Translations under genes and position numbers: made by a program | Shown: positions 1 to 8,466 of the stretch, in pieces | Layout of the letters: every line of letters begins with the position of its first letter | Numbering within the stretch: the stretch's first letter is position 1 | Notes under the pieces: generated by a model | Database searches by the model: none | Told to the model about the DNA's origin: nothing | Seen by the model: only the letters and a program-made list of their open reading frames with translations | Assembly: GCF_017876755.1 (NCBI RefSeq) | Contig: NZ_JAGIOO010000001.1 | Span: 8,541,786-8,605,785, forward strand | Origin: Crossiella equi | GTDB lineage: Bacteria > Actinomycetota > Actinomycetes > Mycobacteriales > Pseudonocardiaceae | DNA length: 64,000 nucleotides | Direction of reading: 5' to 3'

Positions 1-380
1 ACCAGGGGCTCCTCGCCCAGCGGGTCGGACACGCGCAGCCGGTCGGCGGCCACCCACGCGGCGGCGGCCTCGTCGTCGGCCACGTCGACCACGCGCAGCT
101 CGCCCCGGATCTCCGGGTCCACCCACTGCCCGACGCGGTCCCCGTCCACCGTGAAGCGCACCCGGAAGGTCTCGGTCTCGGCCACCGCGTCGGCCACCGC
201 CGCCCGCAGCGTCGGCACGTCCACCGGGGTGTCGAAGGTCAGCTGCGTGGCGCAGCTGAACATCGGGCTCTCCGGTGCGAGCCGCTGCGCGACCCACACG
301 CCCTCCTGTGCCGCGGTGAGCGGCAGCACAATGCGAGACGAATTCGAAACCAGTTCTTTACCAACCGGCCAAACGCTCAT
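1..380 (-). CDS. NRPS, N-terminal condensation-domain fragment (runs off left edge)
   Basis: Reading leftward from the ATG at 378-380 gives 126 residues before the window ends. After a short N-terminal leader comes LPLTAAQEGVWVAQRL, the C1 motif of an NRPS condensation domain, followed by the usual substrate-side segment (FSCATQLTFDTPVDVPTLRAAV) and the TFRVRF strand. The catalytic HHxxxDG motif would lie outside the window, so activity cannot be judged. The protein begins directly with a condensation domain, so it is either a starter condensation domain or takes a peptide from another protein. It is divergent from the exporter/thioesterase/SDR/A-T operon that starts at 663, which suggests both strands belong to one biosynthetic cluster extending to the left. 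Confidence is high for the family and low for the product. Confidence 0.85.
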   Translation of the reverse strand, partial: MSVWPVGKELVSNSSRIVLPLTAAQEGVWVAQRLAPESPMFSCATQLTFDTPVDVPTLRAAVADAVAETETFRVRFTVDGDRVGQWVDPEIRGELRVVDVADDEAAAAWVAADRLRVSDPLGEEPL

Positions 381-662
381 CGGTGGCACCTCCGGCCGAA
401 ACTGGTACGCCCTTGGAAAGCGCTTTCGCCAGCACATGTGAGCTGAGTCATAGTCCGCGCCTGATCATTGTTAGGGAGCTGTCAGAAACCTGTTTACCTC
501 TGTTGCAGTCCGCAACACTGCGGTTGCTGGGGGCGCTGTCACCCGAGGTCATAGTTTCCTTCACTTGGAAGGTAACCCGGATCCAGGGATGGCGCGCATC
601 GGGTGAGGAGTGCTACCTGTGGGGCGGTCGGGCAATTCCGGACTAGGGCAAAGTGGACAAAC
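381..662. promoter_or_regulatory. Divergent intergenic region between NRPS fragment and exporter operon
   Basis: This stretch separates the leftward NRPS from the rightward ABC exporter and must hold promoters for both. It is less GC-rich than the flanking genes. Small dyads are visible, for example TTCCTTCACTTGGAA near 553-567 and GCAACACTGC near 511-520, but none matches an operator I recognise. I see no convincing iron box and no small gene. Confidence 0.5.
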
Positions 663-1637
663 GTGAGCACTTATCTAAAACCGGTAGTGGCTTTGCGAGA
701 CGTCTGTAAACGTTTCAAGAATACGCACGCGCTCGACGGCGTCACGCTCCGGATTGGTGCGGGAGAGGTTTTCGGATTGCTCGGTCCGAATGGTGCCGGG
801 AAGACCACGCTTGTCCGGATCCTGACAACGCTGACGCGGGCCGACGCGGGCGAGGTGACGGTGTTCGGCCACGACGTGCGCCGCGAACCGGACCGCGTGC
901 GGGCCCTGCTCGGCCTGGCCGGGCAGTACTCCACAGTGGACGACCGGCTCACCGGCCGGGAGAACCTGGAGCTGCTGTCCCGGCTGCGCGGTCTGCGCGG
1001 CCGCCTGGCCAAGACCACGGCCAGCGAGCTGCTGGACCGCTTCCGCCTCACCGACGCCGCCCGCCGCGTGGTAAGCGGTTACTCCGGTGGCATGCGCAGG
1101 CGCCTGGACCTGGCCGCCGCGCTCATCGGCGAACCGCGCCTGGTCGTGCTGGACGAGCCCACCACCGGCCTGGACCCGGAGGCCCGCCTGGACACCTGGG
1201 ACGCCATCACCAACCTGGTCGAGGGCGGCACCACGGTCCTGCTGACCACCCAGTACCTGGACGAGGCCGACCGGCTGGCCGACCGCATCGCCGTCATCGA
1301 CCACGGCCGGGTCATCGCCGAGGGCACCGCGGACGAGCTCAAGGGCGCCACCGGCGCGGGCCGCCTGGTCATCGGCGTGGCGCACGAGCACGACCTGGAC
1401 CTGGCCGCGCGCATCGCCGCCGAGGCGGGCGGCGGCCCGGTCACCGTGGACCGCCGGGCCCGCCGCGTGGAGGCCGGGGTCACCGACGGCCCCGCCACCC
1501 TGGCCGGTGCGCTGGAGATGTTGCGCGGCAACGAGGTCGAGCTGCTGGACCTGGCGCTGAGCCGCCCCACCCTGGACGAGGTGTTCCTGCGCCTGACCGC
1601 GCGCTCGCCCGAACGCGTCCCGGCGGGGGAGCGGTGA
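663..1637 (+). CDS. ABC transporter ATP-binding protein, DrrA type
   Basis: ATPase of a two-component drug or peptide exporter. Walker A GPNGAGKTT, signature YSGGMRRRLDLA, Walker B LVVLDEPTTGLD and the C-terminal extension (about residues 215-324) ending in LSRPTLDEVFLRLT are all as in the DrrA/daunorubicin-resistance family. The GTG at 663 is chosen because it places the ATPase fold at the usual distance from the start; an upstream ATG at 603 would add 20 residues of non-family sequence. The stop overlaps the GTG of the permease gene by 4 bp, so the two are translationally coupled. Its position at the head of an operon with a type II thioesterase and an NRPS A-T protein suggests it exports the peptide made by the cluster or gives self-resistance. 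Confidence 0.9.
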   Translation: MSTYLKPVVALRDVCKRFKNTHALDGVTLRIGAGEVFGLLGPNGAGKTTLVRILTTLTRADAGEVTVFGHDVRREPDRVRALLGLAGQYSTVDDRLTGRENLELLSRLRGLRGRLAKTTASELLDRFRLTDAARRVVSGYSGGMRRRLDLAAALIGEPRLVVLDEPTTGLDPEARLDTWDAITNLVEGGTTVLLTTQYLDEADRLADRIAVIDHGRVIAEGTADELKGATGAGRLVIGVAHEHDLDLAARIAAEAGGGPVTVDRRARRVEAGVTDGPATLAGALEMLRGNEVELLDLALSRPTLDEVFLRLTARSPERVPAGER

Positions 1638-2434
1638 ACGCCGTGCTGCGGACCGCGCTGGAGAGCGGCGACCTGGCCCGCCGCAACCTGCTGCACCTGC
1701 GCCGCAACCCCACCCTGATCCTGGCCGGGCTGGTCGAGCCGGTGCTGTTCGCACTGCTCATCGGCTACGTCTTCGGCGGCAGCATGGGCGGGGACGCCTA
1801 CCGCGAGTACATCGTGCCCGGCCTGCTCGCCCAGACCGTCACCTTCAGCGCCTCCCTCACCACCGTCGGCCTGGCCTGGGACCTCCAGACCGGCTCGGTC
1901 GACCGCTTCCGCGCGCTGCCGATCTCCCGGATCAGCCTGCTGTTCGGGCGCACCAGTGCGGACATGGTCATGGTGGTGGCCAGCATCGCGGTCACCGCGG
2001 CCACCGGCCTGGCCATCGGCTGGCGCCCGCACACCGGGTTCTGGCCGGTGCTGGCCGGGTTCCTGCTCGTGGTGCTCTACGCCTTCGCGCTGTCCTGGGT
2101 CGGCGCGTTCATCGCCCTGGTCGCGCCCAACGCGCAGGTCGCGGGCAGCTTCGGGCTGCTGTGGCTGTTCCCGGCCACCTTCGTCTCCTCCGGTTTCGTG
2201 GCCAGCGCCTCCCTGCCCGCCCCGTTGCAGGCGGTGGCCGCGTGGAGCCCGGTCAGCTCGCTGTCCAACGCCCTGCGCGCGCTGTTCGGCAACAGCGCCC
2301 CGCCCGACTTCCCCGCCCAGCACGGCTGGGCCGCGGAGAACCCGATCACCTACGGCCTGCTGTGCACCGTGCTGCTGGTGGTCCTGTTCGCCACCCTCGC
2401 CACCTGGCGCTACCGCAACCGCACCCGAAGCTGA
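1634..2434 (+). CDS. ABC-2 transporter permease, DrrB type
   Basis: Membrane partner of the preceding ATPase. About 266 residues with an N-terminal cytoplasmic segment (ARRNLLHLRRNPTLI) and roughly six hydrophobic helices, including LAGLVEPVLFALLIGYVFGG and FALSWVGAFIALVAPNAQ, the normal size and layout of DrrB-like ABC-2 permeases. Residues WDLQTGSVDRFRALPISR match the cytoplasmic loop that in this family contacts the ATPase. It starts in a 4-bp overlap with the ATPase gene, and a 14-bp gap separates it from the thioesterase gene. The substrate is unknown; the natural inference is the product of the adjoining peptide cluster. Confidence 0.88.
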   Translation: MNAVLRTALESGDLARRNLLHLRRNPTLILAGLVEPVLFALLIGYVFGGSMGGDAYREYIVPGLLAQTVTFSASLTTVGLAWDLQTGSVDRFRALPISRISLLFGRTSADMVMVVASIAVTAATGLAIGWRPHTGFWPVLAGFLLVVLYAFALSWVGAFIALVAPNAQVAGSFGLLWLFPATFVSSGFVASASLPAPLQAVAAWSPVSSLSNALRALFGNSAPPDFPAQHGWAAENPITYGLLCTVLLVVLFATLATWRYRNRTRS

Positions 2435-2448
2435 CCCCGAGGAGACCC

Positions 2449-3147
2449 ATGTCCGCCACCGCCTTGCTGTGCCTGCCCTTCGCCGGAGCGGGTGCCTCCT
2501 TCTACCGTCCGTGGACCCGGCTCGCGGGGGAGGGGCTGACCGTGCTGCCGGTGCAGCTGCCCGGCCGCGAACGGCTCATCGACGAACCGCCGTACCAGGA
2601 CGTGGCCTCGGCCACCGAGGGCCTGCTGGTCCAGGCCCGGAGGCTGCTCGGCGACACCACCCGGGTCGCGTTGTTCGGGCACAGCCTCGGCGCGGTGCTG
2701 GCCTACGAGCTGGCCCACCGCCTGGCCGCCGAACCCGGGCTGGCGGTCGTGCGGCTGTTCGCCAGCGGCTCCCCGGCACCGGCCAACCAGCGCCAGCACC
2801 GTGCCACCGGCCTGTCCGATGAGGACTTCCTCCAGCGCGTGGAGGAGTTCGCCGGGTACCGGCACGAAGCCCTGGAAGACGAGGAGATGCGGGAGATGAT
2901 CCTGCCCACCCTGCGCGCGGACGTGGCCATGCACGAGAACTACGTGCCGACCACAGACACCCCGCTGCCCGCCCCGATCACCGCGGTCCGCGGCCTGGCC
3001 GACACCCTGGTCAGCACCGAGGAGGCCGCGGGCTGGGGCAAGGTCACCACCGTCGACTTCGACCTGCACGAGGTGCCCGGCGGCCACATGTACCTCACCG
3101 GTTCCGCGCCCGCGCTGCTCGACCACATCCGCACCGCGGTCCGGTGA
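2449..3147 (+). CDS. Type II thioesterase (editing hydrolase of NRPS/PKS)
   Basis: An alpha/beta hydrolase of 232 residues. The start LLCLPFAGAGASFYRPW, the segment VQLPGRE, the nucleophile elbow GHSLGA and the C-terminal GGHMYL with the catalytic histidine are the standard landmarks of RedJ/GrsT-like type II thioesterases. These proteins act in trans and remove wrong or stalled acyl groups from carrier proteins. The ATG at 2449 follows a GGAGA ribosome site by about 5 bases. The stop overlaps the GTG of the SDR gene (4 bp). Because the A-T protein of this operon has no thioesterase domain, this enzyme is probably a housekeeping editor and not the chain-release enzyme. Confidence 0.93.
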   Translation: MSATALLCLPFAGAGASFYRPWTRLAGEGLTVLPVQLPGRERLIDEPPYQDVASATEGLLVQARRLLGDTTRVALFGHSLGAVLAYELAHRLAAEPGLAVVRLFASGSPAPANQRQHRATGLSDEDFLQRVEEFAGYRHEALEDEEMREMILPTLRADVAMHENYVPTTDTPLPAPITAVRGLADTLVSTEEAAGWGKVTTVDFDLHEVPGGHMYLTGSAPALLDHIRTAVR

Positions 3148-3977
3148 GCGCCGTGCGACTGCTCGGCAAGACCGTGTTGGTCACCGGCGCCGCCCGCGGC
3201 CTGGGCCGGGCCACCGCCCTGGCCTGCGCGGCCGAGGGCGCGAGCCTGGTGCTCACCGACGTGTGCGAGGACCTGCCCGGCGTGCCCTACCCGCTGGCCA
3301 CCGCGAGCCAGCTCGACCACACGGCTGCCCTGTGCCGTGCGGCCGGGGCCGCCGTGCTCACCACCGCCGTGGACGTGCGCGAGACCGGGCAGGTGCGGCA
3401 GGCCGTGGCCGCCGCCCAGGACCGGTTCGGCACGCTGGACGTGGTGGTGAACAACGCGGGCATCGCCGCCCCGTCCGGGCGCCCGGTGCACGAGATCACC
3501 GAGCCCGAGTGGCAGCTGATGCTGGACGTGGACCTCTCCGGCGCGTGGCGGGTGATCCAGGCCGTCGGCGCCGCCATGGTCGCCCAGCGCTCGGGCAGCA
3601 TCGTCAACATCGCCTCCACCGCGGGCCTGGTCGGCTACCGGCACTTCGCGGGCTACGTCGCGGCCAAGCACGGCCTCATCGGCCTGACCAAGGCCGCCGC
3701 CCTGGACTTCGCCCCGGCCAAGGTCCGGGTGAACGCGGTCTGCCCCGGCTCGGTGCGCGACGACATCGCGATGGAGGGCCGCATGCTCGCCGAGATCGCC
3801 CGCGCCCTGGACGTGCCGGTCACCGAGCACGAGACCGCCTTCCTCACCGCCCAGCCGATGAACGCCCTGGTGGAGCCCGCCGACGTGGCGGGTGCGGTGG
3901 TGTACCTGGCCTCCGAGGACGCCCGCCAGGTCACCGGATCCGTGCTCACCGTCGACGGCGGCTTCAGCGCCCGCTGA
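3144..3977 (+). CDS. SDR oxidoreductase resembling mycofactocin-coupled dehydrogenases
   Basis: A 277-residue classical SDR: nucleotide-binding TGAARGLG, NNAGI, and catalytic YVAAK with an upstream serine in NIASTAG. An insertion after the second strand, CEDLPGVPYPLATASQLDHT, and the C-terminal pattern QPMNALVEPADVAGAVVYLA are landmarks of the mycofactocin-associated SDR subfamily, whose members hold a non-exchangeable NAD and pass electrons to a peptide cofactor. Whether this one uses mycofactocin cannot be decided here; no mycofactocin genes are in the window. It is coupled to the thioesterase gene, and a 13-bp gap precedes the A-T gene. An attractive inference is that it oxidises an alcohol on the carrier-bound residue, for example the beta-hydroxyl of threonine. 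That is a hypothesis only. Confidence 0.87.
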   Translation: MSAVRLLGKTVLVTGAARGLGRATALACAAEGASLVLTDVCEDLPGVPYPLATASQLDHTAALCRAAGAAVLTTAVDVRETGQVRQAVAAAQDRFGTLDVVVNNAGIAAPSGRPVHEITEPEWQLMLDVDLSGAWRVIQAVGAAMVAQRSGSIVNIASTAGLVGYRHFAGYVAAKHGLIGLTKAAALDFAPAKVRVNAVCPGSVRDDIAMEGRMLAEIARALDVPVTEHETAFLTAQPMNALVEPADVAGAVVYLASEDARQVTGSVLTVDGGFSAR

Positions 3978-3990
3978 CCAGGAGAACCCC

Positions 3991-6357
3991 ATGCACACCT
4001 GCCGCGCCTCGCGCACCCGCCTGACCGCCCCGGTCCCGCTGCCCCGGTGGACCGAGCACGTGCCCGCCCCGTCGGACTCCGAGCTGGCCCGGCGCCGCCG
4101 TGCCGGGGAACTGACCCGCCCGGCGCACGCCCCCCGCCAGGTGCAGCTGGTCTACACCGACGGCCTCGCCGACCTGGTCGAGGTCCACCCCCACCCCGGG
4201 CTGCCCGCCGCCGCGCCACCCCCGCCCTGGGGCCTGGGCGAGGACCGGCCGGGCGTGCTCGTGCACCGGGCCGCCCTGGGCGGCCTCGGCACCCGGGAGA
4301 GCTGGCTGACCGCGGTGCGCTCGGTGCTGCGCCGCTACGACCCGGACGGCGACCCGCAGGTGGCCATCCCCGAGCACGGCGCGGCCGGGCCCGCGGTGGC
4401 CGGGCTGTTCTTCCACGACGCGCCCCAGTGCGAGGAGCTCCTGCCCTGTCAGCAGGTGCCGTACCCGCTGACCGTGTCGGTGTTCCGGGACGCGACCGGG
4501 ATCCACCTGCACGTGGCGCACCGGCGCGAGCAGATCTCCGAGGCGATGGCCGCGCAGTTCCTGCGGCACCTGCGCCGCGCGCGCACCGAGCCCGAGGCCG
4601 ACCTGCTGGACCCCGGGGAGCTGGCCCGGGTGGTGGCCCTGGGACGGCCCCCGGGTGAGCTGCCCGAGGTGACCGGCACCGTCCACGGCGCGCTCGCCCG
4701 GCTCGCGGCCGAGCAGCCAGAGGCGGTCGCGATCACCGACGGCGCCAACCAGGTCGGCTACGGCGAGCTGCTCGACCGGGCCACCCGCCTCGCGGGCGGG
4801 CTGCGCGACCGCGGTGTCCAACCGGGCGACCGGGTCGGGGTGTGCCTGGAACGCGACGCGGAACTGGTCGTGACGCTGCTGGGCGTGCTGGCGGCGGGCG
4901 CGACCTACGTGCCGATGGACCCCGCCTACCCGGCGCAACGCCTGGCGCACACCGTGCGGGACGCCGCACTGGCGGTGGTGCTGACCCGCCGCCCGGACTT
5001 CCCCGGCCCGGCGGTGGCCCCGGACGAGGTCTCCGGTGAGCCGTTCCTGTCCACTTCGGACGGTGCCGCCTACGTCATCTACACCTCGGGCTCGACCGGC
5101 CGACCCAAGGGCGTGGTGGTCCCGCACCGGAACGTGCTCGCCCTGGTCGCGGCCACCCGGCCCGAGTACGCGCTGTCCACCGCGGACGTCTGGACCTGGT
5201 TCCACAGCAGCGCGTTCGACTTCTCGGTGTGGGAGATCTGGGGCTGCCTGCTCACCGGCGGCCGCCTGGTCGTGGTGCCCTACTTCGTCTCCCGCGAGCC
5301 GGACCGCTTCGCCGAGCTGCTGGCCGCCGAGGGGGTGACCGTGCTGAGCCAGACCCCGTCGGCGTTCACCCAGCTGCTGACCGTGGACCACCACGCGCTG
5401 TCCCCGCGCCTGGTGGTCTTCGGCGGCGAGCCCCTGGACGCCCGCGTGCTGCTGCCCTGGTTCGACCAGCACCCGGGTTCCCGTGTGGTCAACATGTTCG
5501 GCATCACCGAGACCACGGTGCACGTCACCCACCAGACCCTGGACCGCTCCCTGGCCCTGGCCGCCACCCGCTCGGTGGGCCCGGCCCTGCCCGGCTGGCA
5601 CCTGCTGGTCCTCGACCCGGAGGGCCGGGTGCAGCCGCCCGGTGTGCCAGGCGAGATCTGCGTGGGCGGCGCGGGCGTGGCCACCGGCTACCTGGGCCAG
5701 GAGACCCTGACCGCACAACGCTTCCGCTGGAACGAGCACACCGGCAGCCGCCTGTACCACAGCGGCGACCTGGGCCGCCTGCGCCCGGACGGCCGCCTGG
5801 AACACCTGGGCCGCATCGACAGCCAGGTGAAACTGCGCGGCTTCCGCATCGAGCTGGAGGAGATCCGCACCGTCCTGCTGGAGGACCCGTCGGTGCGCGC
5901 GGCCGCGGTCGTGGTGCACCAGGACGACCCGGCGGACCCGGCCACCGCCCGCCTGGCCGCCTACGTCGTGCCCGCCACGGCGGACCCGGCTGCCCTGCGC
6001 ACCCGGGCGGCTGGCCTGCTGCCGGAGTACATGCTGCCCACCACGATCACCCCGCTGGACACGTTGCCGTTGACCACCAACGGAAAGCTCGACGTGGCCG
6101 CCCTCCCGTCCCCCGACACCGCACCCGCCCCGGCCGCCGAACCGCGGACCCTGAGCGAGCACCTGGCCCACATCTGGCAGGAGGTGCTGGGCCACCCGGT
6201 GGGCCCGGACGACGACTTCTTCGAGCTGGGCGGCAACTCGCTGCTGGCGGTGCGCCTGGGGGCGGCCATGCGCGCGCAAGGCTTGCCACAACTACGGTTG
6301 CGCGACTTGTACCGCCATCCCACGATCCGGGAGGTGAACGACCTGCTCTCGGCCTGA
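3991..6357 (+). CDS. NRPS adenylation-thiolation protein with a condensation remnant
   Basis: 788 residues. Residues about 1-220 hold no HHxxxDG; only the last part of a condensation domain is recognisable (PYPLTVSVFRDATGIHLHV). Residues about 225-690 form a complete adenylation domain: [65 protein letters not shown] carrier domain follows with the phosphopantetheine serine in DDFFELGGNSLLAVRL (about residue 748). Reading the pocket positions by hand against GrsA gives D-F-W-S-V-G-M-V-H-K, close to the known threonine code DFWNIGMVHK, so threonine is predicted. There is no thioesterase domain. The ATG at 3991 follows GGAGAA. Being last in an operon with an editing thioesterase and an SDR, it probably loads an amino acid that is modified or handed over in trans. 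Confidence 0.92.
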   Translation: MHTCRASRTRLTAPVPLPRWTEHVPAPSDSELARRRRAGELTRPAHAPRQVQLVYTDGLADLVEVHPHPGLPAAAPPPPWGLGEDRPGVLVHRAALGGLGTRESWLTAVRSVLRRYDPDGDPQVAIPEHGAAGPAVAGLFFHDAPQCEELLPCQQVPYPLTVSVFRDATGIHLHVAHRREQISEAMAAQFLRHLRRARTEPEADLLDPGELARVVALGRPPGELPEVTGTVHGALARLAAEQPEAVAITDGANQVGYGELLDRATRLAGGLRDRGVQPGDRVGVCLERDAELVVTLLGVLAAGATYVPMDPAYPAQRLAHTVRDAALAVVLTRRPDFPGPAVAPDEVSGEPFLSTSDGAAYVIYTSGSTGRPKGVVVPHRNVLALVAATRPEYALSTADVWTWFHSSAFDFSVWEIWGCLLTGGRLVVVPYFVSREPDRFAELLAAEGVTVLSQTPSAFTQLLTVDHHALSPRLVVFGGEPLDARVLLPWFDQHPGSRVVNMFGITETTVHVTHQTLDRSLALAATRSVGPALPGWHLLVLDPEGRVQPPGVPGEICVGGAGVATGYLGQETLTAQRFRWNEHTGSRLYHSGDLGRLRPDGRLEHLGRIDSQVKLRGFRIELEEIRTVLLEDPSVRAAAVVVHQDDPADPATARLAAYVVPATADPAALRTRAAGLLPEYMLPTTITPLDTLPLTTNGKLDVAALPSPDTAPAPAAEPRTLSEHLAHIWQEVLGHPVGPDDDFFELGGNSLLAVRLGAAMRAQGLPQLRLRDLYRHPTIREVNDLLSA

Positions 6358-6377
6358 GCTGGTGCGTGCCCGCCCGG

Positions 6378-7928
6378 CTACCGCACCATGAGCGCCACGG
6401 TGAACCCCGGCACCCACCGCACCTCGGCCTGCCGGAACGCCCCGGTCACCGCCGCGACCTTGCCCGCCTCGCCGGGCCGCACGACGAGCGCCGGGCTGCC
6501 CGCGAACGGGTCCTGGCGCTCGCCGACCCCGACCACCCACACCCGCCGCACGTCCGCCAGGCGTGCGGCGTGGTCGGTGCCCTCGACCGCACCCAAGGCG
6601 TTGGCCTGCGCGGGCGTGCGGTCCAGGAACACGTCCCGGGGCCCGGCGCCGCGCAGGTGGTAGTCCACGCCGGTGTCGGTGAACCAGAAGTTGCCGCGGT
6701 CGCTGTACACCACGGCATCGCCGTCCTGGGCCTGCCGCAGCAGTGCGGCCAGACCCCGGTAGTCGGCGTACTGGCCGGGGTGCTCGCTGAACATCTCGTA
6801 CGGGTAGAACGCGGCCTCGTGCGAGGCGACCGCGCGGGTGGCGAGCTGGTCCGGCACGCTCGCCCCGGCCACGACGACCAGCACCGCCGCGATCACGGCG
6901 GGCAGCCGCAGCGCGGCCACGGTCACCCCGGCGGCCACGGCCAGCAGCGGCAGCAGGAACACCAGGTACCGCGCGAAGAAGAACGACGGCCCGGCCTGGG
7001 AGGCCGCCCAGATCGCCACCACGGGCCCGGCGAACGCGGCCAGCGCCCCCGCCACCCGCCGCCGCGGCCCGACCGCGAGCGCGGCCAGGGCGAGCGCGAG
7101 CAGCACCCAGGCCATCGTGGTGGACCGCAGCAGCTGCGGCCACAGCGCGCTGCCCGGCGGTACGACGGCGCTGACGCCGAGCAGGTCGAGGAACCCGGGC
7201 CGGGGGATGAAGCCCACCACGCCCTGGGACCCGCCGAGCGAGATCACGGCCAGCGGCACGGACGGCAGCACCGAGGCGGCCGCGGCGGGCAGGAAGGGCC
7301 ACCGCCCGGGACCGCGCGCGAGCAGCACCAGCACGGCGTGCCCGGCGACCAGGGCCAGCCCGGTGAGCTGGGTGAGGCCGACCGCGGCCAGCGCCAGCGC
7401 GTACAGCCCCCAGCGGCCCCAGGCGGGCCGGTCGAGCGCGTGCACCAGGGCGAGCGTGGCCAGGGCGGTGAACAGCAGCACGAACCCGTACGGCCGGGCC
7501 TCCTGGGCCATCCGCGACACCATCGGCACCAGCGCGAACAGCACCCCGGCGCACCAGGCCGCCCGCACCCCGAACCACCGCCCGGCCAGCACGGCGGCCG
7601 CGGCCGCGGCCCCGGCACAGGCCAGCAGCGACGGCAGCCGCAAGGACACCGCCGAGTCCCCGAACACCGAGGTCCAGCCGTGCAGCAGCAGGTAGTAGGG
7701 CAGGTAGAAGGCATCGGCGTTCCCGGCCAGCCCGGCCAGCCCGGCCACGCTCCGCCGCGCCGCGCTCCAGGTGGCGAGCTCGTCGCGCCACAGCTGCGCG
7801 GTGTCCAGGCCGATCAGTCCGAGCACCAGCACGGTGACCGCCGAGGCCAGGGCCGGTAACCGGAAGGTGGGGGAGGGGGAGCCGGTGTGGGGGACGGTCG
7901 CCGGGCGGGCCGAGGACGGTGAGATCAC
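6378..7928 (-). CDS. GT39-like integral membrane glycosyltransferase
   Basis: About 516 residues with 10 or more hydrophobic helices and an extracytoplasmic C-terminal part. The first periplasmic loop carries WRDELATW; an acidic DE pair at this place is typical of GT-C fold mannosyl- or arabinosyltransferases of the GT39/ArnT group, which use a lipid-linked sugar. A second motif, RMAQEARPYGF, is also common in bacterial members. The start is ambiguous: GTG at 7928 (chosen) or TTG at 7931. It converges on the A-T gene with only 20 bp between stops and diverges from the DGPF/sigma pair. Acceptor and sugar are unknown. Confidence 0.78.
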   Translation of the reverse strand: MISPSSARPATVPHTGSPSPTFRLPALASAVTVLVLGLIGLDTAQLWRDELATWSAARRSVAGLAGLAGNADAFYLPYYLLLHGWTSVFGDSAVSLRLPSLLACAGAAAAAAVLAGRWFGVRAAWCAGVLFALVPMVSRMAQEARPYGFVLLFTALATLALVHALDRPAWGRWGLYALALAAVGLTQLTGLALVAGHAVLVLLARGPGRWPFLPAAAASVLPSVPLAVISLGGSQGVVGFIPRPGFLDLLGVSAVVPPGSALWPQLLRSTTMAWVLLALALAALAVGPRRRVAGALAAFAGPVVAIWAASQAGPSFFFARYLVFLLPLLAVAAGVTVAALRLPAVIAAVLVVVAGASVPDQLATRAVASHEAAFYPYEMFSEHPGQYADYRGLAALLRQAQDGDAVVYSDRGNFWFTDTGVDYHLRGAGPRDVFLDRTPAQANALGAVEGTDHAARLADVRRVWVVGVGERQDPFAGSPALVVRPGEAGKVAAVTGAFRQAEVRWVPGFTVALMVR

Positions 7929-7947
7929 CAAGTCAACCTAGATCACA

Positions 7948-7975
7948 TGTCGATTCCACCCGCTGCCCGTTCGAC
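7948..7975 (+). promoter_or_regulatory. Candidate ECF42-type promoter upstream of the DGPF gene
   Basis: TGTCGA at 7948-7953 is followed after 18 bases by CGAC at 7972-7975, about 50 bases before the ATG of the DGPF protein gene. From memory, ECF42 sigma factors recognise a TGTCGA -35 element and a short CGA-type -10 element, so this looks like an autoregulated promoter. The transcription start has not been mapped. Confidence 0.5.
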
Positions 7976-8024
7976 TGGTTGATGAGAGGGTCCGAGGGGC
8001 CCGAACCGGACAGGGAGAACAGCG

Positions 8025-8444
8025 ATGAAGTACATGCTCATCTGGCGCGCGACCGACGAGGCCATCGCGGGCATGGCCGACCTCGACCTCAACCACATGC
8101 TGGAGGTGCACGGCCGGTTCAACGAGGAGATGATCCGCGCCGGGGTGCTGCTGGCCTGCGAGGGCCTGGCCGACGCCGCCGAGGGCGTGGTGGTGGACTA
8201 CGCCACCGAGCCGCCGATCGTCACCGACGGGCCGTACGGGGAGACCAAGGAGCTGTTCGGCGGGTTCTACCTGCTCAACGTGACCTCCATCGAGGAGGCG
8301 GTCGAATGGGCCCGGCGCATCCCGTTCACCGGCCCGGGGTTCAAGACCGAGATCCGGCGGGTGCCCACCGTCGACGAGTTCCCGCAGGACAACGAGTGGA
8401 TCCAGAAGGAGACGAAGTGGCGCGAGGCCACCGGCCAGCTCTGA
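8025..8444 (+). CDS. YciI/DGPF-domain protein
   Basis: 139 residues, complete. MKYMLIWRATDE at the start and TDGPYGETKELFGGFYLL in the middle are the signature of the DGPF branch of the YciI-like family (dimeric alpha/beta-barrel fold). A ribosome site GGGAGAA lies 7 bases before the ATG. The gene precedes an ECF42 sigma gene by 22 bp, the standard arrangement for this sigma group, in which DGPF proteins are the usual target genes. The biochemical activity of DGPF proteins is not established. Confidence 0.9.
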   Translation: MKYMLIWRATDEAIAGMADLDLNHMLEVHGRFNEEMIRAGVLLACEGLADAAEGVVVDYATEPPIVTDGPYGETKELFGGFYLLNVTSIEEAVEWARRIPFTGPGFKTEIRRVPTVDEFPQDNEWIQKETKWREATGQL

Positions 8445-8466
8445 CCCGCACCGGAACGGCGCGGCG

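Noticed and set aside
381-662. Iron-box (siderophore) control of the left NRPS cluster
   Set aside because: No TTAGGTTAGGCTAACC-like or TTAGGNNNNNNCCTAA site is visible in the divergent gap, so siderophore function is not claimed.
5229-7859. An 876-codon plus-strand frame across the A-T and GT39 genes
   Set aside because: It is antisense or out of frame to two well-supported genes and is composed of low-complexity Gly/Arg/Pro/Gln sequence.
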